Shown here in pieces: positions 45,664 through 55,473 of a stretch of 64,000 bases of DNA; the first letter of the stretch is position 1, and the number at the start of each line of letters is the position of its first letter. Origin of the DNA: Phycisphaerales bacterium (lineage in GTDB: Bacteria; Planctomycetota; Phycisphaerae; Phycisphaerales; SM1A02). Location: assembly GCA_029260575.1 (NCBI GenBank), contig JAJDDB010000004.1, positions 434,001-498,000 of the forward strand, written 5' to 3'. The notes below the pieces were generated by a model, which saw only the letters and a program-made list of their open reading frames with translations, was not told the DNA's origin and ran no database searches. Position numbers and translations under genes: made by a program.

Positions 45664-46920
45664 TTAACCGACTTCGCGGCGCTGGAACAGAATAACCGCC
45701 AGCGCAAGGGCCACGATGATATAGAACCCGCCATAGAGCAACGCGCGGACAACGTAACTGATCGGTATGACATGGCCCTGTGTCAGCGCATCTGACAGCA
45801 GTAACATCTGCAGATTGGGCACAACTGAATACGCAATGCGCAATGCGATGTATGTGCTTCGTTCTTTAAGAGATCGGCTGCCAGCCTGGGCTTGCGGCGG
45901 ATCGACATACCAGCCGCGCTCCAGGTCATACACAGCTTTGGCGTTTGCGGTGAATCTGGGATCTTCGGTGTCGGTAATCACGCCGGGTGGATCAGCAAGT
46001 TCCCACAGTGATACGAGCGGAACCTGTTTCTTGACAGTGACAGGTATGGTCGACTCACCGTTGATGAGCTGAATGGACTGCTCCTCGGAAACTGTCTCGG
46101 TGAGTTCATAAAGCGCAGCACGTTGCAGCCAGTCGTTGCGCAGGTCGGCCATTGGTTCGCCGAAGAGCGAATCGGATAGCAAACCGAGGACGAACATCCC
46201 GAGCACGATGACCAGCGTCAACACCTGATTGAGGCGAGTTGAAACTGCAACTGCAATTGCGGTCAGTACAAGCAGCGCCATCACGATACAGAGCACAGCC
46301 AGCCAGACATACGGCTTGAACCCGATCGACATGGACTGCGGCGAGAAGCTTGCATCGAACAGCAGACTGAAGATGTACGCTAGCGCAGCCATTGGCGTCA
46401 TAACCACAATGACGGTGCTGGAGAACACGCGGTTGTAGAAATAGTTGCACCAGATGCCTGTGCCGACTCCGACGACTGCTGCGATGGTTGAAAAAGTGAC
46501 GACGGGAACATGGACTGGATCGCGCACGGTCTGCAGCACAGCATGCAATTCGACCAGCATGAAAACCAGCGACATGTACGTGGATGCGATGCCGATCGCA
46601 GCAGCAACGCCGACGAACTTCCCGATCACGAACAATGGTCGTCCAACAGGCTTGCTGATTACGGTGAGGACGGTCTTATTTTCGATTTCCCGTGTGAGTA
46701 CGTTTGTGGCGACGAATGCAGCCAGCAGTGTCCCTGCAAGGAAGACGGTCGCCAGGCCGATGTCGATCAGCATCCTCTGGTCGTCTTCCATCGTGAACGC
46801 GGACAGGGGGTTGCTGAGGATCAGCGCGATCGTGGCAATGACGAGAATCACCAGCATGATCGGCTGGCGAATGCTCTCGAAAAAGGTATTGCGAACGATC
46901 GCCAGGAACTGCTCAATCAT
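45664..46920 (-). CDS. ABC-2 type permease (NosY-like)
   Basis: A 418-residue membrane protein. MIEQFLAIVRNTFFESIRQP begins the ABC-2 pattern, followed by LTREIENKTVLTVISKPVGR and FVIGKFVGVAAAIGI, and several hydrophobic helices (VLTAIAVAVSTRLNQVLTLV is one). A soluble loop of about 110 residues precedes the last helices. The S-K-P-x-x-R-x-x-x-x-x-G-K-x-x-G-V segment also occurs in the permease at 53.3 kb, suggesting paralogous partners. No ATPase gene is adjacent on this strand; the ATPase at 52.1 kb is the likely partner. The frame is open 13 codons upstream of 46920. Confidence 0.85.
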   Translation of the reverse strand: MIEQFLAIVRNTFFESIRQPIMLVILVIATIALILSNPLSAFTMEDDQRMLIDIGLATVFLAGTLLAAFVATNVLTREIENKTVLTVISKPVGRPLFVIGKFVGVAAAIGIASTYMSLVFMLVELHAVLQTVRDPVHVPVVTFSTIAAVVGVGTGIWCNYFYNRVFSSTVIVVMTPMAALAYIFSLLFDASFSPQSMSIGFKPYVWLAVLCIVMALLVLTAIAVAVSTRLNQVLTLVIVLGMFVLGLLSDSLFGEPMADLRNDWLQRAALYELTETVSEEQSIQLINGESTIPVTVKKQVPLVSLWELADPPGVITDTEDPRFTANAKAVYDLERGWYVDPPQAQAGSRSLKERSTYIALRIAYSVVPNLQMLLLSDALTQGHVIPISYVVRALLYGGFYIIVALALAVILFQRREVG

Positions 46921-47305
46921 GCAAAGCCGCCAATGTCGTTGCGTCCGGCAGGGCGACACAACTGTGAGTGGATGTGAAAATGCGTCAAGTCAGGGAGATA
47001 TGCTCGTCGCATGGCGGTGAAAAACTTCAACGACCTGCGATATTTTGATCCGAAGAACTGAACCTCGAACGGGGCATCATACGTAGACCATGCTGCCGCT
47101 GTTCGCAGAGACGACCCGCCTCTGTCGAACGTGCGAATCCTTCGGTCGGTCGGTATGGTGTCAATTCGGCGACGCCGCCAGCCCGAACGTGCGGAGCAAG
47201 CGGTCGTCGGCCAGCCTGTGAGCCGAATCGCAACTCTATGTTTTACATGTCTTTATCTGAGTTGTGCGGGTCAATGAAAGTGGACGAGCCAATGGTGCTG
47301 ATCCG
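46921..47305. promoter_or_regulatory. Divergent intergenic region between the permease and SPFH genes
   Basis: A 385-base stretch without a supported gene, between divergently transcribed genes. It must hold the promoters of both. A GTG at 47264 could extend the first SPFH gene by 14 codons. I see no clear operator, strong hairpin or small gene. Confidence 0.5.
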
Positions 47306-49504
47306 ATGAGAAGCGACCATCATGCCTTTCAGCGTGCCGCCCGAGTGGCCGGTTTTGGCCTCATGTTGCAATTGGCAATGGGGCTTACGCTGCTGTTGTT
47401 CGGCCTGCTGAGCGGCGATACCGCATTCCTCTTCGGCTCGCTGTATGTCTTGCTGGGCATCGCTGTCTGGGTCAGCCTGATCATCGTTTTCTTTCAGCAC
47501 AAGCTCGAACGGCTGGAAGCACTGGAACAGGATGAGATCGATGCCGGCCGGGGCGAGAGCAGTTCGGTATTCGACGAAGACGCAGATGAAGTCCGCGTGG
47601 CCGGCCGGCGTCTGCGACTGATGCACCGCTGGCTGATGCCGATCGTGAGCATGCTGCTGGTGCTTGCGCTGGGGCTGCTTGCCTGGTCGATGATCGACCA
47701 TCTGATTGATGTGCGCGACACTACAGCAACGTTTGAACGCACACCGCTCAAGGGTTGGGGCGTATCACTGTGTCTGGCAGTTGCTTCGGTGTCGTTCATA
47801 TTCAGCAGGTTCGTTGCAGGGATGGCCAAGCTCAAGGTCTGGCAGAATCTCCGCGGTGGTGCCGGCTATATGGTCGGCAACGCACTGGTGACGCTCGCCA
47901 TTGCTGTCGGCCTTGCGTTCCGGTTCTTCCAGAACGATGAGGTGATTTACTACATCACTTTTGCCATTCCCGTGTTCATGCTCGTAGTGGCTGCGGAAAT
48001 CCTGCTCAACTTCATCCTGAACATCTATCGCCCGCGCGTGATTGGCGAAGTGCCACGGCCGGCGTTTGATTCCCGATTGCTCAGCCTTGTGTCTACGCCC
48101 GACTCGATCGTGCGAACGATCAACGAGGCAGTCAACTACCAGTTCGGTTTCGACATCACCAGTTCGTGGGGCTACCAGTTGCTGCTGCGCAGTGTTGCCT
48201 GGCTGGTGGCAATCGCTGTAGTGGTGTTCGTCGGCTTGAACATGATGGTTGTGGTCGAACCGCATCAGCAGGCAGTCAAGCTGGCCGGCGGTGAAATCGT
48301 CGGCGACGATGTCTACGGCTCGGGCGTGTTGTGGAAGCTGCCGTGGCCGTTGCAGACAGCGGAAGTGTACGACGTCACGCGCGTGCGCAGTCTTCCATTG
48401 ACAGCCCAGGAGCGCTTTGACGAATTCAAAGTCTCGATGTGGGAAGGTGATCTTGAAACCGACATCGCGATCGAACCATTCATCGTCGCAGCATCTCGTG
48501 TTGTCATCGATGCCGATGTGCAGGACCGACTCGATGCGACAGATAATTTGACTGACAGCGTTGCTGATTCACAACTCGATGATCCAATCGAAATCGATGA
48601 ACGAACAGTCGAGTCATTCGCGCTTGTGGATACGGTGATCTCGCTGCACTATCGAATCAAGAGTACCAAGACCGGCGGCGATGAAGATGGACTGCTGTCG
48701 TACCTTCGCTTTGCGCCGGATTCACGCAGGCCGCGCGAGCAGTTGACGATTCGTGAGAATGCGCTGAAGTCACTGGCTATGCGCGAAATCAGCACCGAAT
48801 TCGCACGACTGACACTCGATGAAGTTCTTGTTGGAGGTGAGGCGCAGCGCGCGGGGCTGGTCGATCGTCTGGAAAGCGCAGTGCAGCAAGCGTTTGATGA
48901 GCATAACACCGGCGTTGAAGTGATCGCGTTGAATATCCCGGTGATACGTCCCTCCGGTGCGGTCGGCAAGAACTACGTCGATCTGATGATCGCCATGCAG
49001 CAGCGGCGCGAGTTAGTCGCTGAGGCTGATCAGGCTCGAATTACCACGCTGACCTTCCGTGCCGGTTCGCTTGACAATGCCGAAGCGATTCTCGAAGCGA
49101 TCAGCGAGTGGGATTCACTCAAAATCGAACACGGAATGAACGGACCGGAGACTGTCTCCAAGCGCATCGAGATCGAACAGATGCTCAAAGACAGCGGCGG
49201 CGAAGCGATCTCGAGAATCATTCAGGCTGAACGTGATCGATGGGTGCAGATCATGGCTGCGAAAGCGCAGATCAGCAAAGTGATCGGCGAGCTTCCGGCA
49301 TACAGCGTGGCTCCGGAGTTGTATCGCGAGCGCGCGATTATGTCGGTCCTGACCCGCAGTCTCGGTGGCGTTCGAAAGTTCTTCGTCGGCACCGACCCGT
49401 CGCGGTTCAATCTGGATCTGGAATACAAGGAACTGGACACAGTGTTTGGCATCGCGCCGCAGACGGACGAAGCCATTGCTGAACAAGGAGGCATGGGACC
49501 ATGA
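47306..49504 (+). CDS. Large SPFH (HflK-like) protein with multi-helix N-terminal membrane domain
   Basis: A 732-residue protein. The first 310 residues contain about seven hydrophobic helices, for example LQLAMGLTLLLFGLL, LFGSLYVLLGIAVWVSLIIV, LMPIVSMLLVLALGLLAWSM and VFMLVVAAEILLNFILNIY. After the seventh, MVVVEPHQQAVKLAGGEIVG opens the SPFH/band-7 domain, with SGVLWKLPWPLQTAEVYDVT further on; a long helical segment (QQRRELVAEADQARITTL) follows. Ordinary HflK has a single N-terminal helix, so the membrane part is unusual. Its stop overlaps the next SPFH gene (ATGA). Start ATG 47306 is preferred over GTG 47264. Confidence 0.82.
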   Translation: MRSDHHAFQRAARVAGFGLMLQLAMGLTLLLFGLLSGDTAFLFGSLYVLLGIAVWVSLIIVFFQHKLERLEALEQDEIDAGRGESSSVFDEDADEVRVAGRRLRLMHRWLMPIVSMLLVLALGLLAWSMIDHLIDVRDTTATFERTPLKGWGVSLCLAVASVSFIFSRFVAGMAKLKVWQNLRGGAGYMVGNALVTLAIAVGLAFRFFQNDEVIYYITFAIPVFMLVVAAEILLNFILNIYRPRVIGEVPRPAFDSRLLSLVSTPDSIVRTINEAVNYQFGFDITSSWGYQLLLRSVAWLVAIAVVVFVGLNMMVVVEPHQQAVKLAGGEIVGDDVYGSGVLWKLPWPLQTAEVYDVTRVRSLPLTAQERFDEFKVSMWEGDLETDIAIEPFIVAASRVVIDADVQDRLDATDNLTDSVADSQLDDPIEIDERTVESFALVDTVISLHYRIKSTKTGGDEDGLLSYLRFAPDSRRPREQLTIRENALKSLAMREISTEFARLTLDEVLVGGEAQRAGLVDRLESAVQQAFDEHNTGVEVIALNIPVIRPSGAVGKNYVDLMIAMQQRRELVAEADQARITTLTFRAGSLDNAEAILEAISEWDSLKIEHGMNGPETVSKRIEIEQMLKDSGGEAISRIIQAERDRWVQIMAAKAQISKVIGELPAYSVAPELYRERAIMSVLTRSLGGVRKFFVGTDPSRFNLDLEYKELDTVFGIAPQTDEAIAEQGGMGP

Positions 49505-50496
49505 ATCGGTTCTTCGCCATTGGTATTGGTGTGCTGTTGCTAGTCGTGCTGCTGCTTTTCAGCATGACGTACACCGTCTCGTTCCACGAGGTGGCAATCA
49601 AGAGTACGTTTGGCCGCAGCAGCGACGAAGCTGTGATCACCGAGCCGGGTCTGAAGTTCAAGTGGCCGATCTTTGCCGATCGCGTCACGAAGTACGACAC
49701 ACGGCTGCAACTGCTTGAATCGCCGTTGGAAGAGAAGCCGACGCTTGATGGTCAATCCATCGTTGTGCGCGCGTTTCTTATGTGGCAAATTGATGTCGAC
49801 AGCGCCCGCAGCTTTCATGACAACTATGACACCGTCGATGAAGCTCGACCGTTTCTACAGGACCAGTTCCGTGAAGCGCTGTCCGCAATCAGTCAGTTCA
49901 GTTTCGATGATCTGATCGGCAATCAGAGCAAGCTCATCGAAGCCGAACAGGCAGTGCTGGCCAACCTGCAGGGCTTGCGCGAACAGGGTATCGAGCCGGT
50001 GACGGTCGGCGTCAGTCAGTTGATGTTGCCTTCACGTGCAACTCGTGCGGTGCTGTCACGCATGGAAGTCAGCCGCAATACGCTGGCAACCGCAGAGCGC
50101 GTCAAGGGAGAAACCGAAGCAAATGCGATCAAGGACAACGCCCGCACGACCGCGGACAAGATTGTCGCGTTCGCAGAGCAGGTCGCAGGATCGATTCGCA
50201 ACGAGTCCAACGAACAGAAGCGGAAGTACTTTGAACAGATGTCTGACCCCGAAGCGCGAGAACTGGCATTGTTCCTTGTGTGGGTCGATGCACTGGAATT
50301 GGCGCTCAGTAACAACACCACCTTGATTCTGGAAGACAACATGGCGCCGTTTCATCTTATGGACCCGAACGCGCGCACTTCGCCCAACGGTGTGCCGCTT
50401 CCTGCAGAGTCCGTATCTGGAAGCGCAGGATCAGGAGCCGCCGACACAGAAATTTCTGATGATGTGAACAGCGCCTTGGTTGGGCGAGGCGAATAA
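49501..50496 (+). CDS. SPFH (HflC-like) protein
   Basis: A 331-residue protein. One N-terminal helix (FFAIGIGVLLLVVLLLFSMT) precedes YTVSFHEVAIKSTFGRSS and ITEPGLKFKWPIFADRVTKY, the standard opening of HflC/stomatin-like SPFH domains. The coiled C-terminal half holds RVKGETEANAIKDNARTTAD and ends in a low-complexity tail (SGSAGSGAADTEISDDV). HflK/HflC normally form a cage around the FtsH protease. No ftsH gene is in the window. The ATG overlaps the stop of the larger SPFH gene, and the next SPFH gene begins three bases after its own stop. Confidence 0.86.
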   Translation: MNRFFAIGIGVLLLVVLLLFSMTYTVSFHEVAIKSTFGRSSDEAVITEPGLKFKWPIFADRVTKYDTRLQLLESPLEEKPTLDGQSIVVRAFLMWQIDVDSARSFHDNYDTVDEARPFLQDQFREALSAISQFSFDDLIGNQSKLIEAEQAVLANLQGLREQGIEPVTVGVSQLMLPSRATRAVLSRMEVSRNTLATAERVKGETEANAIKDNARTTADKIVAFAEQVAGSIRNESNEQKRKYFEQMSDPEARELALFLVWVDALELALSNNTTLILEDNMAPFHLMDPNARTSPNGVPLPAESVSGSAGSGAADTEISDDVNSALVGRGE

Positions 50497-50499
50497 TTG

Positions 50500-52035
50500 A
50501 TGGCACAAACCAACGGTCCTGACAACCCGAACGACCAGTCGCCGCAGCTTCATGAAGGTGTGCCGATCGAACAGGAGCACAGCGAAGAGCTGGCGCAACC
50601 GCGCCGCGCCGCATCGGCAGAGTTCGTCGTCAGTGGTGAGGTCGGTTCTGCAGCACTGCTGCGCGAAGCGATGGACCCCGCGCACAAATCGTTGACAGAT
50701 GCGCTGCGTCTGAGCTACCGCGTGTTGCAGGTTGTCATCGTCATTTTGGTCGTTTTGTTTCTGTTCTCCGGGCTCAAGACTGTCGCTGAGAACCAAAGCG
50801 GTGTCCTGACCCGTTTCGGGAAAATTGTCCCGGTGAAAGGTCAGGAGACACTTGACCCCGGCTTGAAAATCAGCGTGCCGTATCCGGTCGGTGAATTCGT
50901 GCTGTTTGATGTACAGAATCGAAGCGTCGAACTTCTTACGCCGCCGGGCGCGCCGCGTCCGGGCAGGGGTGTTTTCTGGCCGGGCATTCAGGCGGGCAAA
51001 ACGCTCGAACAGGCAACAGAATCAGCGCGCACATCTGATTTTCTGCGTCCGGGCCGCGATGGTTCACTGGTGACCCGCGATGGCGATCTCGCGCACCTGC
51101 AGATTTCCGTGACGTACGAAATTGAAGATCCGGTTTCGTATATTAAGAATCTGCCGCATGATCGTGCCGAAGCAGACCGCATCGTTCGACTTGCGGTGCA
51201 GAATTCCGCCATACACGTTGCAGCGCGAACATCGCTGCAGGAACTTCTGGAAATCGGCGGAACGACAGGCGTCAAATACGACATTCAGCGGCACACGCAG
51301 AAGACGCTCGATGACATGCGCACGGGAATCACTGTCACTGGAATCAACATTCCCGATTCCACAGCACCGCTTGCCATTCGCAAGAAACTCGTTGACCTTG
51401 GCGATGTCCGCGAGAGCGTTCGTTCATCCATTGAGAGCGCAGAACAGACTGCAGAACGATTGCTGCTGCAAACAGCGGGGGACAATCACAAGGTGCTTGC
51501 AGCGCTGATCGGTGAATACGAGGATGCACTGGATCTGGACAACCCCGAGCGGGCTGATGCTCTGCTCGTGGAGATTCGCCAACAGATGGAAAGCGCACAG
51601 ACCTTCGGCTCGGTCGCAAATCTCCTGGCTCGTGCCCGCGCGTATCAATCCGAAATTGAAGCGACGCTCGGCTTGGATGCATCTTTGGTGCAGAGCCTGT
51701 TGCCCGCATTCCGCGAAAACCCTGAGCTTATCGTGCGTCAACGATGGCTCGAGGCGTATGCAACAGTGCTCGATCGGCCCGATGCGGAGAAGTTCTTCGT
51801 TCCACCGGGGCTCGGACGAATCAACATGACAATCATGGGACTGCAGAACGTGCAGGAACAACGCCGGCTCAACCGTCTGCAGCGTTCGCGCATGGAAGCA
51901 GGATCGGCAGGGCTTGGCGATGCATTGCAACGATCATTGCAGAAGGCTGATGAGATGCTCCTGGATGGCCCGGGTCGGCAGTTGCGCAAGGACAAGGATG
52001 GCAGGGTTCGCGGGCTGGGCCAAGGTGGTGAGTAA
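50500..52035 (+). CDS. SPFH (HflK-like) protein
   Basis: A 511-residue protein. A hydrophilic N-terminal tail of about 80 residues, including HEGVPIEQEHSEELAQPRRA, precedes the helix VLQVVIVILVVLFLFSGLKT and an SPFH domain starting VAENQSGVLTRFGKIVPVKG. Then come PGLKISVPYPVGEFVLFDVQ and RDGDLAHLQISVTYEIEDPV, common to HflK. An insertion with PPGAPRPGRGVFWPG is also seen. The long helical region runs to about residue 400. It is the third consecutive SPFH gene. TTG 50497 is an alternative start; ATG 50500 is preferred. The ABC ATPase gene follows 64 bases later. Confidence 0.86.
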   Translation: MAQTNGPDNPNDQSPQLHEGVPIEQEHSEELAQPRRAASAEFVVSGEVGSAALLREAMDPAHKSLTDALRLSYRVLQVVIVILVVLFLFSGLKTVAENQSGVLTRFGKIVPVKGQETLDPGLKISVPYPVGEFVLFDVQNRSVELLTPPGAPRPGRGVFWPGIQAGKTLEQATESARTSDFLRPGRDGSLVTRDGDLAHLQISVTYEIEDPVSYIKNLPHDRAEADRIVRLAVQNSAIHVAARTSLQELLEIGGTTGVKYDIQRHTQKTLDDMRTGITVTGINIPDSTAPLAIRKKLVDLGDVRESVRSSIESAEQTAERLLLQTAGDNHKVLAALIGEYEDALDLDNPERADALLVEIRQQMESAQTFGSVANLLARARAYQSEIEATLGLDASLVQSLLPAFRENPELIVRQRWLEAYATVLDRPDAEKFFVPPGLGRINMTIMGLQNVQEQRRLNRLQRSRMEAGSAGLGDALQRSLQKADEMLLDGPGRQLRKDKDGRVRGLGQGGE

Positions 52036-52099
52036 CGGTATGGCACCTGCCGCAGCGGCAATGCCGAGGTACGGTACGATTGAAAACAGTTGAGTCTGA

Positions 52100-53320
52100 A
52101 TGGTCACGCATAACACCGAACAACTCGTCGTCGAAGCCGTCGGGCTTACCAAGGTTTTCAAAGACTTCTGGATGCGCACCAAGGCCAAGGCTGTAGACAG
52201 CGTCGATCTTGAAATTCGGAGTGACGAGATATTCGGTCTGCTCGGTCCCAACGGCTCGGGCAAGAGCACGATCATCAAGATGATTCTCGGGCTGCTGCAC
52301 AAATCGCGCGGGCGGCTTCTCGTCTTTGGCAAAGCGCCTACCGATGTCGCAATCAAGAAACGCATCGGGTTTCTTCCGGAAGAATCATACTTGTATCGGT
52401 ATCTCAACGCCCGGGAGACGCTTGACTATTACGGCAAAGTGTTTGGTTACGACCGGCGCACGCGCAGGCGCCGTGCTGATGAACTGCTTGACATGGTCGG
52501 CCTGACGCAGGTTGCCCACCGCGCGATCGGTGAATATTCCAAAGGTATGACGCGACGCATCGGGATCGCGCAGGCGCTGATTAATGATCCGGACTTTCTC
52601 ATTCTCGATGAACCGACCAGCGGTTTGGACCCGATCGGTACCCGGCAGGTGAAAGATCTGATTCTCGAACTCGGCAGGCGCGGCAAGACGATTCTGCTCA
52701 GTTCGCATCTGCTTGCGGATGTCGAGGATGTGTGTGATCGAATGGTCGTGCTGTATGGCGGCAAGATTCGCGCGCAGGGTACCTCCAGCGAATTGCTGAC
52801 GGATTCATCACAAATGATTATTCAAACACCGCGTCTTTCGGTCGAAACCATCTCGCTTATTGAACAGCTCATTCAGCGTGAAGAAGGCAAGGCAATTGAG
52901 AAAGTGACCGTGCCGCGCCAGCGCCTGGAAGATCTCTTTTTGGATATTGTCGAACGAGCACGGCGCGAACAGGTTGAAACAGCGGGCGCAATGCACGGTG
53001 GCTCGACCGCAGCATTCCTGCGCAGCGACAGCCCTGTCGAAGGTGAACATGTTATAGAAGCGCTGGTGAGCGAATCGCAGGATGACAAACCCGTGCGCGC
53101 GGTTGAAAAAGCAGTTGAATCGATGCCGCGCGAGGATGAACCCAAGCAGGATGTACTGCAGGAATTGACACAAGAGAAGCGAGAGGAACCGACATCGCGA
53201 CCGTCAGTCGTGGAGCGGCAAGCCCCCGAAGCGCCCAAGGATGTGGATCAGTCAATTATCGATTCACTGATGGGTGACACCCGCGACAGCGATACAGACG
53301 ATCAAGCGACGCGTGAATAG
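52100..53320 (+). CDS. ABC transporter ATPase with acidic C-terminal extension
   Basis: A 406-residue protein. The ATPase core has Walker A GPNGSGKSTIIKMIL near residue 49, a RIGFLPEESYLYRYLNARET Q-loop region, the signature EYSKGMTRRIGIAQALI, Walker B DFLILDEPTSGLDP and the switch His in LLSSHLL. It is a NatA/GldA-type exporter ATPase. Beyond about residue 290 comes an acidic, Glu/Asp/Pro-rich extension (QELTQEKREEPTSRP) not typical of the family. It pairs with the following permease (15 bases after), and probably also with the divergent permease at 45.7 kb. The substrate is unknown. Confidence 0.9.
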   Translation: MVTHNTEQLVVEAVGLTKVFKDFWMRTKAKAVDSVDLEIRSDEIFGLLGPNGSGKSTIIKMILGLLHKSRGRLLVFGKAPTDVAIKKRIGFLPEESYLYRYLNARETLDYYGKVFGYDRRTRRRRADELLDMVGLTQVAHRAIGEYSKGMTRRIGIAQALINDPDFLILDEPTSGLDPIGTRQVKDLILELGRRGKTILLSSHLLADVEDVCDRMVVLYGGKIRAQGTSSELLTDSSQMIIQTPRLSVETISLIEQLIQREEGKAIEKVTVPRQRLEDLFLDIVERARREQVETAGAMHGGSTAAFLRSDSPVEGEHVIEALVSESQDDKPVRAVEKAVESMPREDEPKQDVLQELTQEKREEPTSRPSVVERQAPEAPKDVDQSIIDSLMGDTRDSDTDDQATRE

Positions 53321-53335
53321 CGCTGACAACAAGCC

Positions 53336-55390
53336 ATGCGAATACTGAAGGAACTCTGGTATCGAATTGATGCGACGCAGCGCACCTTGTGGATGCGCAT
53401 CGTGTTGTCCGTACTGTCTGTTGCGGTGTGCGGCTGGTTCTTCGGCACGCTGATGTTGACAAGCCAGAGTCTTGATTCGCAGCACGCCGCTTTGGTGCAG
53501 GCAATGTCCGGGCAGTCTGTGCAGGACAGCGATGAATATGCACTGAGCCTGTTCGAGAATGGAACAGTCACGGTCAACGGCAAGACATACGGCGACGAAG
53601 CATTGATCACGCGCCGTCATGATCTTTTTTCAACAAGCGGTGAAATCGAAAATCCACGTGCTCTGGCATCACTGCTGTTGCAACCGGACGTTCCGACATG
53701 GGCCCCGCTGTGGCTGCTTGATCAACCAAGCACGACTGCGCTGCTCGGCATTGTGGCGCTGCTGTGGTGTCTGCTGATTATCTGGATGACGTTGACTGCG
53801 CAGGTGCTTCTCACAGCACTGTTGACATCCGGTGCGGTATGGATTGCACTGCAACTGGGAAGCGAGAGCACAGCCTGGATGCTCGGCGAACTCGGTCTGC
53901 TGACGTTCAGTTTCATCATGCTCACGCGTGTGCTGCTTGCGGCGCTGGATTGGTCGCACCAAGCACTCTCGGTCGCCCACACGGTGGTCAAAGAAGCATC
54001 GCGCAGCCGCATCTCGCTTGTGTTCATCGTGTTCCTCTTGATTGTATTGCCATTGATCCCGATGTGGCTCGATGCGGATCAGCCGCTGCGTGATCAGGTA
54101 CGGACTTTCATCAGCCGCAGTATGAACCTGACGTACGTGGTCGCTGCTGTCTTGACGTTGGTTTTATCGTGCGCATCCGTCGCCTTTGAAATTCGTGATC
54201 GTCAGATTTGGCAACTCGTCAGCAAGCCGATGTCCCGCTTTAATTACCTGCTGGGGAAGTGGATTGGCGTCATGGGCGTGAATCTGGTACTGATCACCAT
54301 CGCCGGCCTGTCGATTTTTCTGTACATCCAATTCCTGCGCACGCAGCCCGTGGCGCAAGGCCTGGAGGGACAGCTTGATGCGGTGGAGCTGCGCGATGCG
54401 GTATTGACCGCGCGCAAATCTGCCCGGCCGGATTATCAACAGCTCACATCTGAGCAGTTACGCGAGCGCGTCGATCAGGAAATTACGAGAAATCCTGAGT
54501 ATGCGTATGCTGAAGAAATCACGCCCGAGCTCCGACGCGAGGTCGGCAGGCGCATCCTCCAGGCGCAATCAGCTGGACAGCGCACCATCGCGCCGCAAAG
54601 CTTTGCCACGTATGAATTTTCGAGTCTGGAGCCGGCAGCAAATCGCAACACATCTTTGATGCTGCGCTACCGGTTCCACATTCTTGATGACAACACACAC
54701 TCGATATACAAAGCGAAGTTTATGTTCAACGACCAGAGCGAATTAGTTCTGGATCGCGAATATGTTCCCGCAATGTCGCACAATGTGTTGCTCGGGCCGG
54801 ACCTCATCCGCGAGGACGGCACGATTACAGTGTCCGTTGCCAATATGTATGTGCCCGAGCCCAACAGCCCGTACGGAGCGCTGAATTTTGAGGCGGAGGA
54901 TTTCGAGATTCTTTATCAGGTTGCCAGCTTTGAAGGCAATTTCACACGTGCAATGTTGGTGATGATTACGAAGCTTTCGTTCTTGTCGGTGCTGGGCATT
55001 TTGTGTGCAACGTTCCTGAGTTTTCCCGTGGCGTTGTTGGCGGCGTTCACGGTCTTCATCGGCGGATCCGCTTCGTCGTTCGTGGCGATGTCGCTCCAGG
55101 ACTTCCACGCGCCGCCGATCTTCCAGATGGACTCCGTCACGCCCGGCCTTGTCATTGAATGGCTGTTCAAATCGATCATTAAGTGGATCGGGTATGCCGT
55201 CGTCTTCACGCTCGGCGGCTTCGGCGAGATTTCGGTCACCTCGCAGCTCGTACAGGGGCGATACATCTCCTGGTGGGCGGTGATCATGTCTACGCTGCGC
55301 CTTGTCGTGCTCTGGTCGGTCGCAGCCTTCGTTGTCGGCTACCTCATCATGCGATCGCGCGAACTGGCGACGTATTCCGGGCACGGGTGA
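53336..55390 (+). CDS. ABC-2 type permease with large extracytoplasmic domain
   Basis: A 684-residue membrane protein. Hydrophobic helices include IVLSVLSVAVCGWFFGTLML at the start, LLGIVALLWCLLIIWMTLTA, ISLVFIVFLLIVLPLIPMWL and four at the C-terminus, among them SVLGILCATFLSFPVALLAA. RQIWQLVSKPMSRFNYLLGK with WIGVMGV matches the same motif in the 45.7 kb permease. Between helices sits a soluble domain of over 250 residues (about 330-540). It is therefore a variant of the GldG/NosY fold with a large outer domain. Coupled to the ATPase gene, with 83 bases to the following unknown gene. Confidence 0.86.
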   Translation: MRILKELWYRIDATQRTLWMRIVLSVLSVAVCGWFFGTLMLTSQSLDSQHAALVQAMSGQSVQDSDEYALSLFENGTVTVNGKTYGDEALITRRHDLFSTSGEIENPRALASLLLQPDVPTWAPLWLLDQPSTTALLGIVALLWCLLIIWMTLTAQVLLTALLTSGAVWIALQLGSESTAWMLGELGLLTFSFIMLTRVLLAALDWSHQALSVAHTVVKEASRSRISLVFIVFLLIVLPLIPMWLDADQPLRDQVRTFISRSMNLTYVVAAVLTLVLSCASVAFEIRDRQIWQLVSKPMSRFNYLLGKWIGVMGVNLVLITIAGLSIFLYIQFLRTQPVAQGLEGQLDAVELRDAVLTARKSARPDYQQLTSEQLRERVDQEITRNPEYAYAEEITPELRREVGRRILQAQSAGQRTIAPQSFATYEFSSLEPAANRNTSLMLRYRFHILDDNTHSIYKAKFMFNDQSELVLDREYVPAMSHNVLLGPDLIREDGTITVSVANMYVPEPNSPYGALNFEAEDFEILYQVASFEGNFTRAMLVMITKLSFLSVLGILCATFLSFPVALLAAFTVFIGGSASSFVAMSLQDFHAPPIFQMDSVTPGLVIEWLFKSIIKWIGYAVVFTLGGFGEISVTSQLVQGRYISWWAVIMSTLRLVVLWSVAAFVVGYLIMRSRELATYSGHG

Positions 55391-55473
55391 AAAATGATGT
55401 GTGAACCTGTGATCAGTCCGGCTCGTACAACTTTGTACAGGCGCTGTTCGTACGCCGCTGCTGGGAGCATGAC

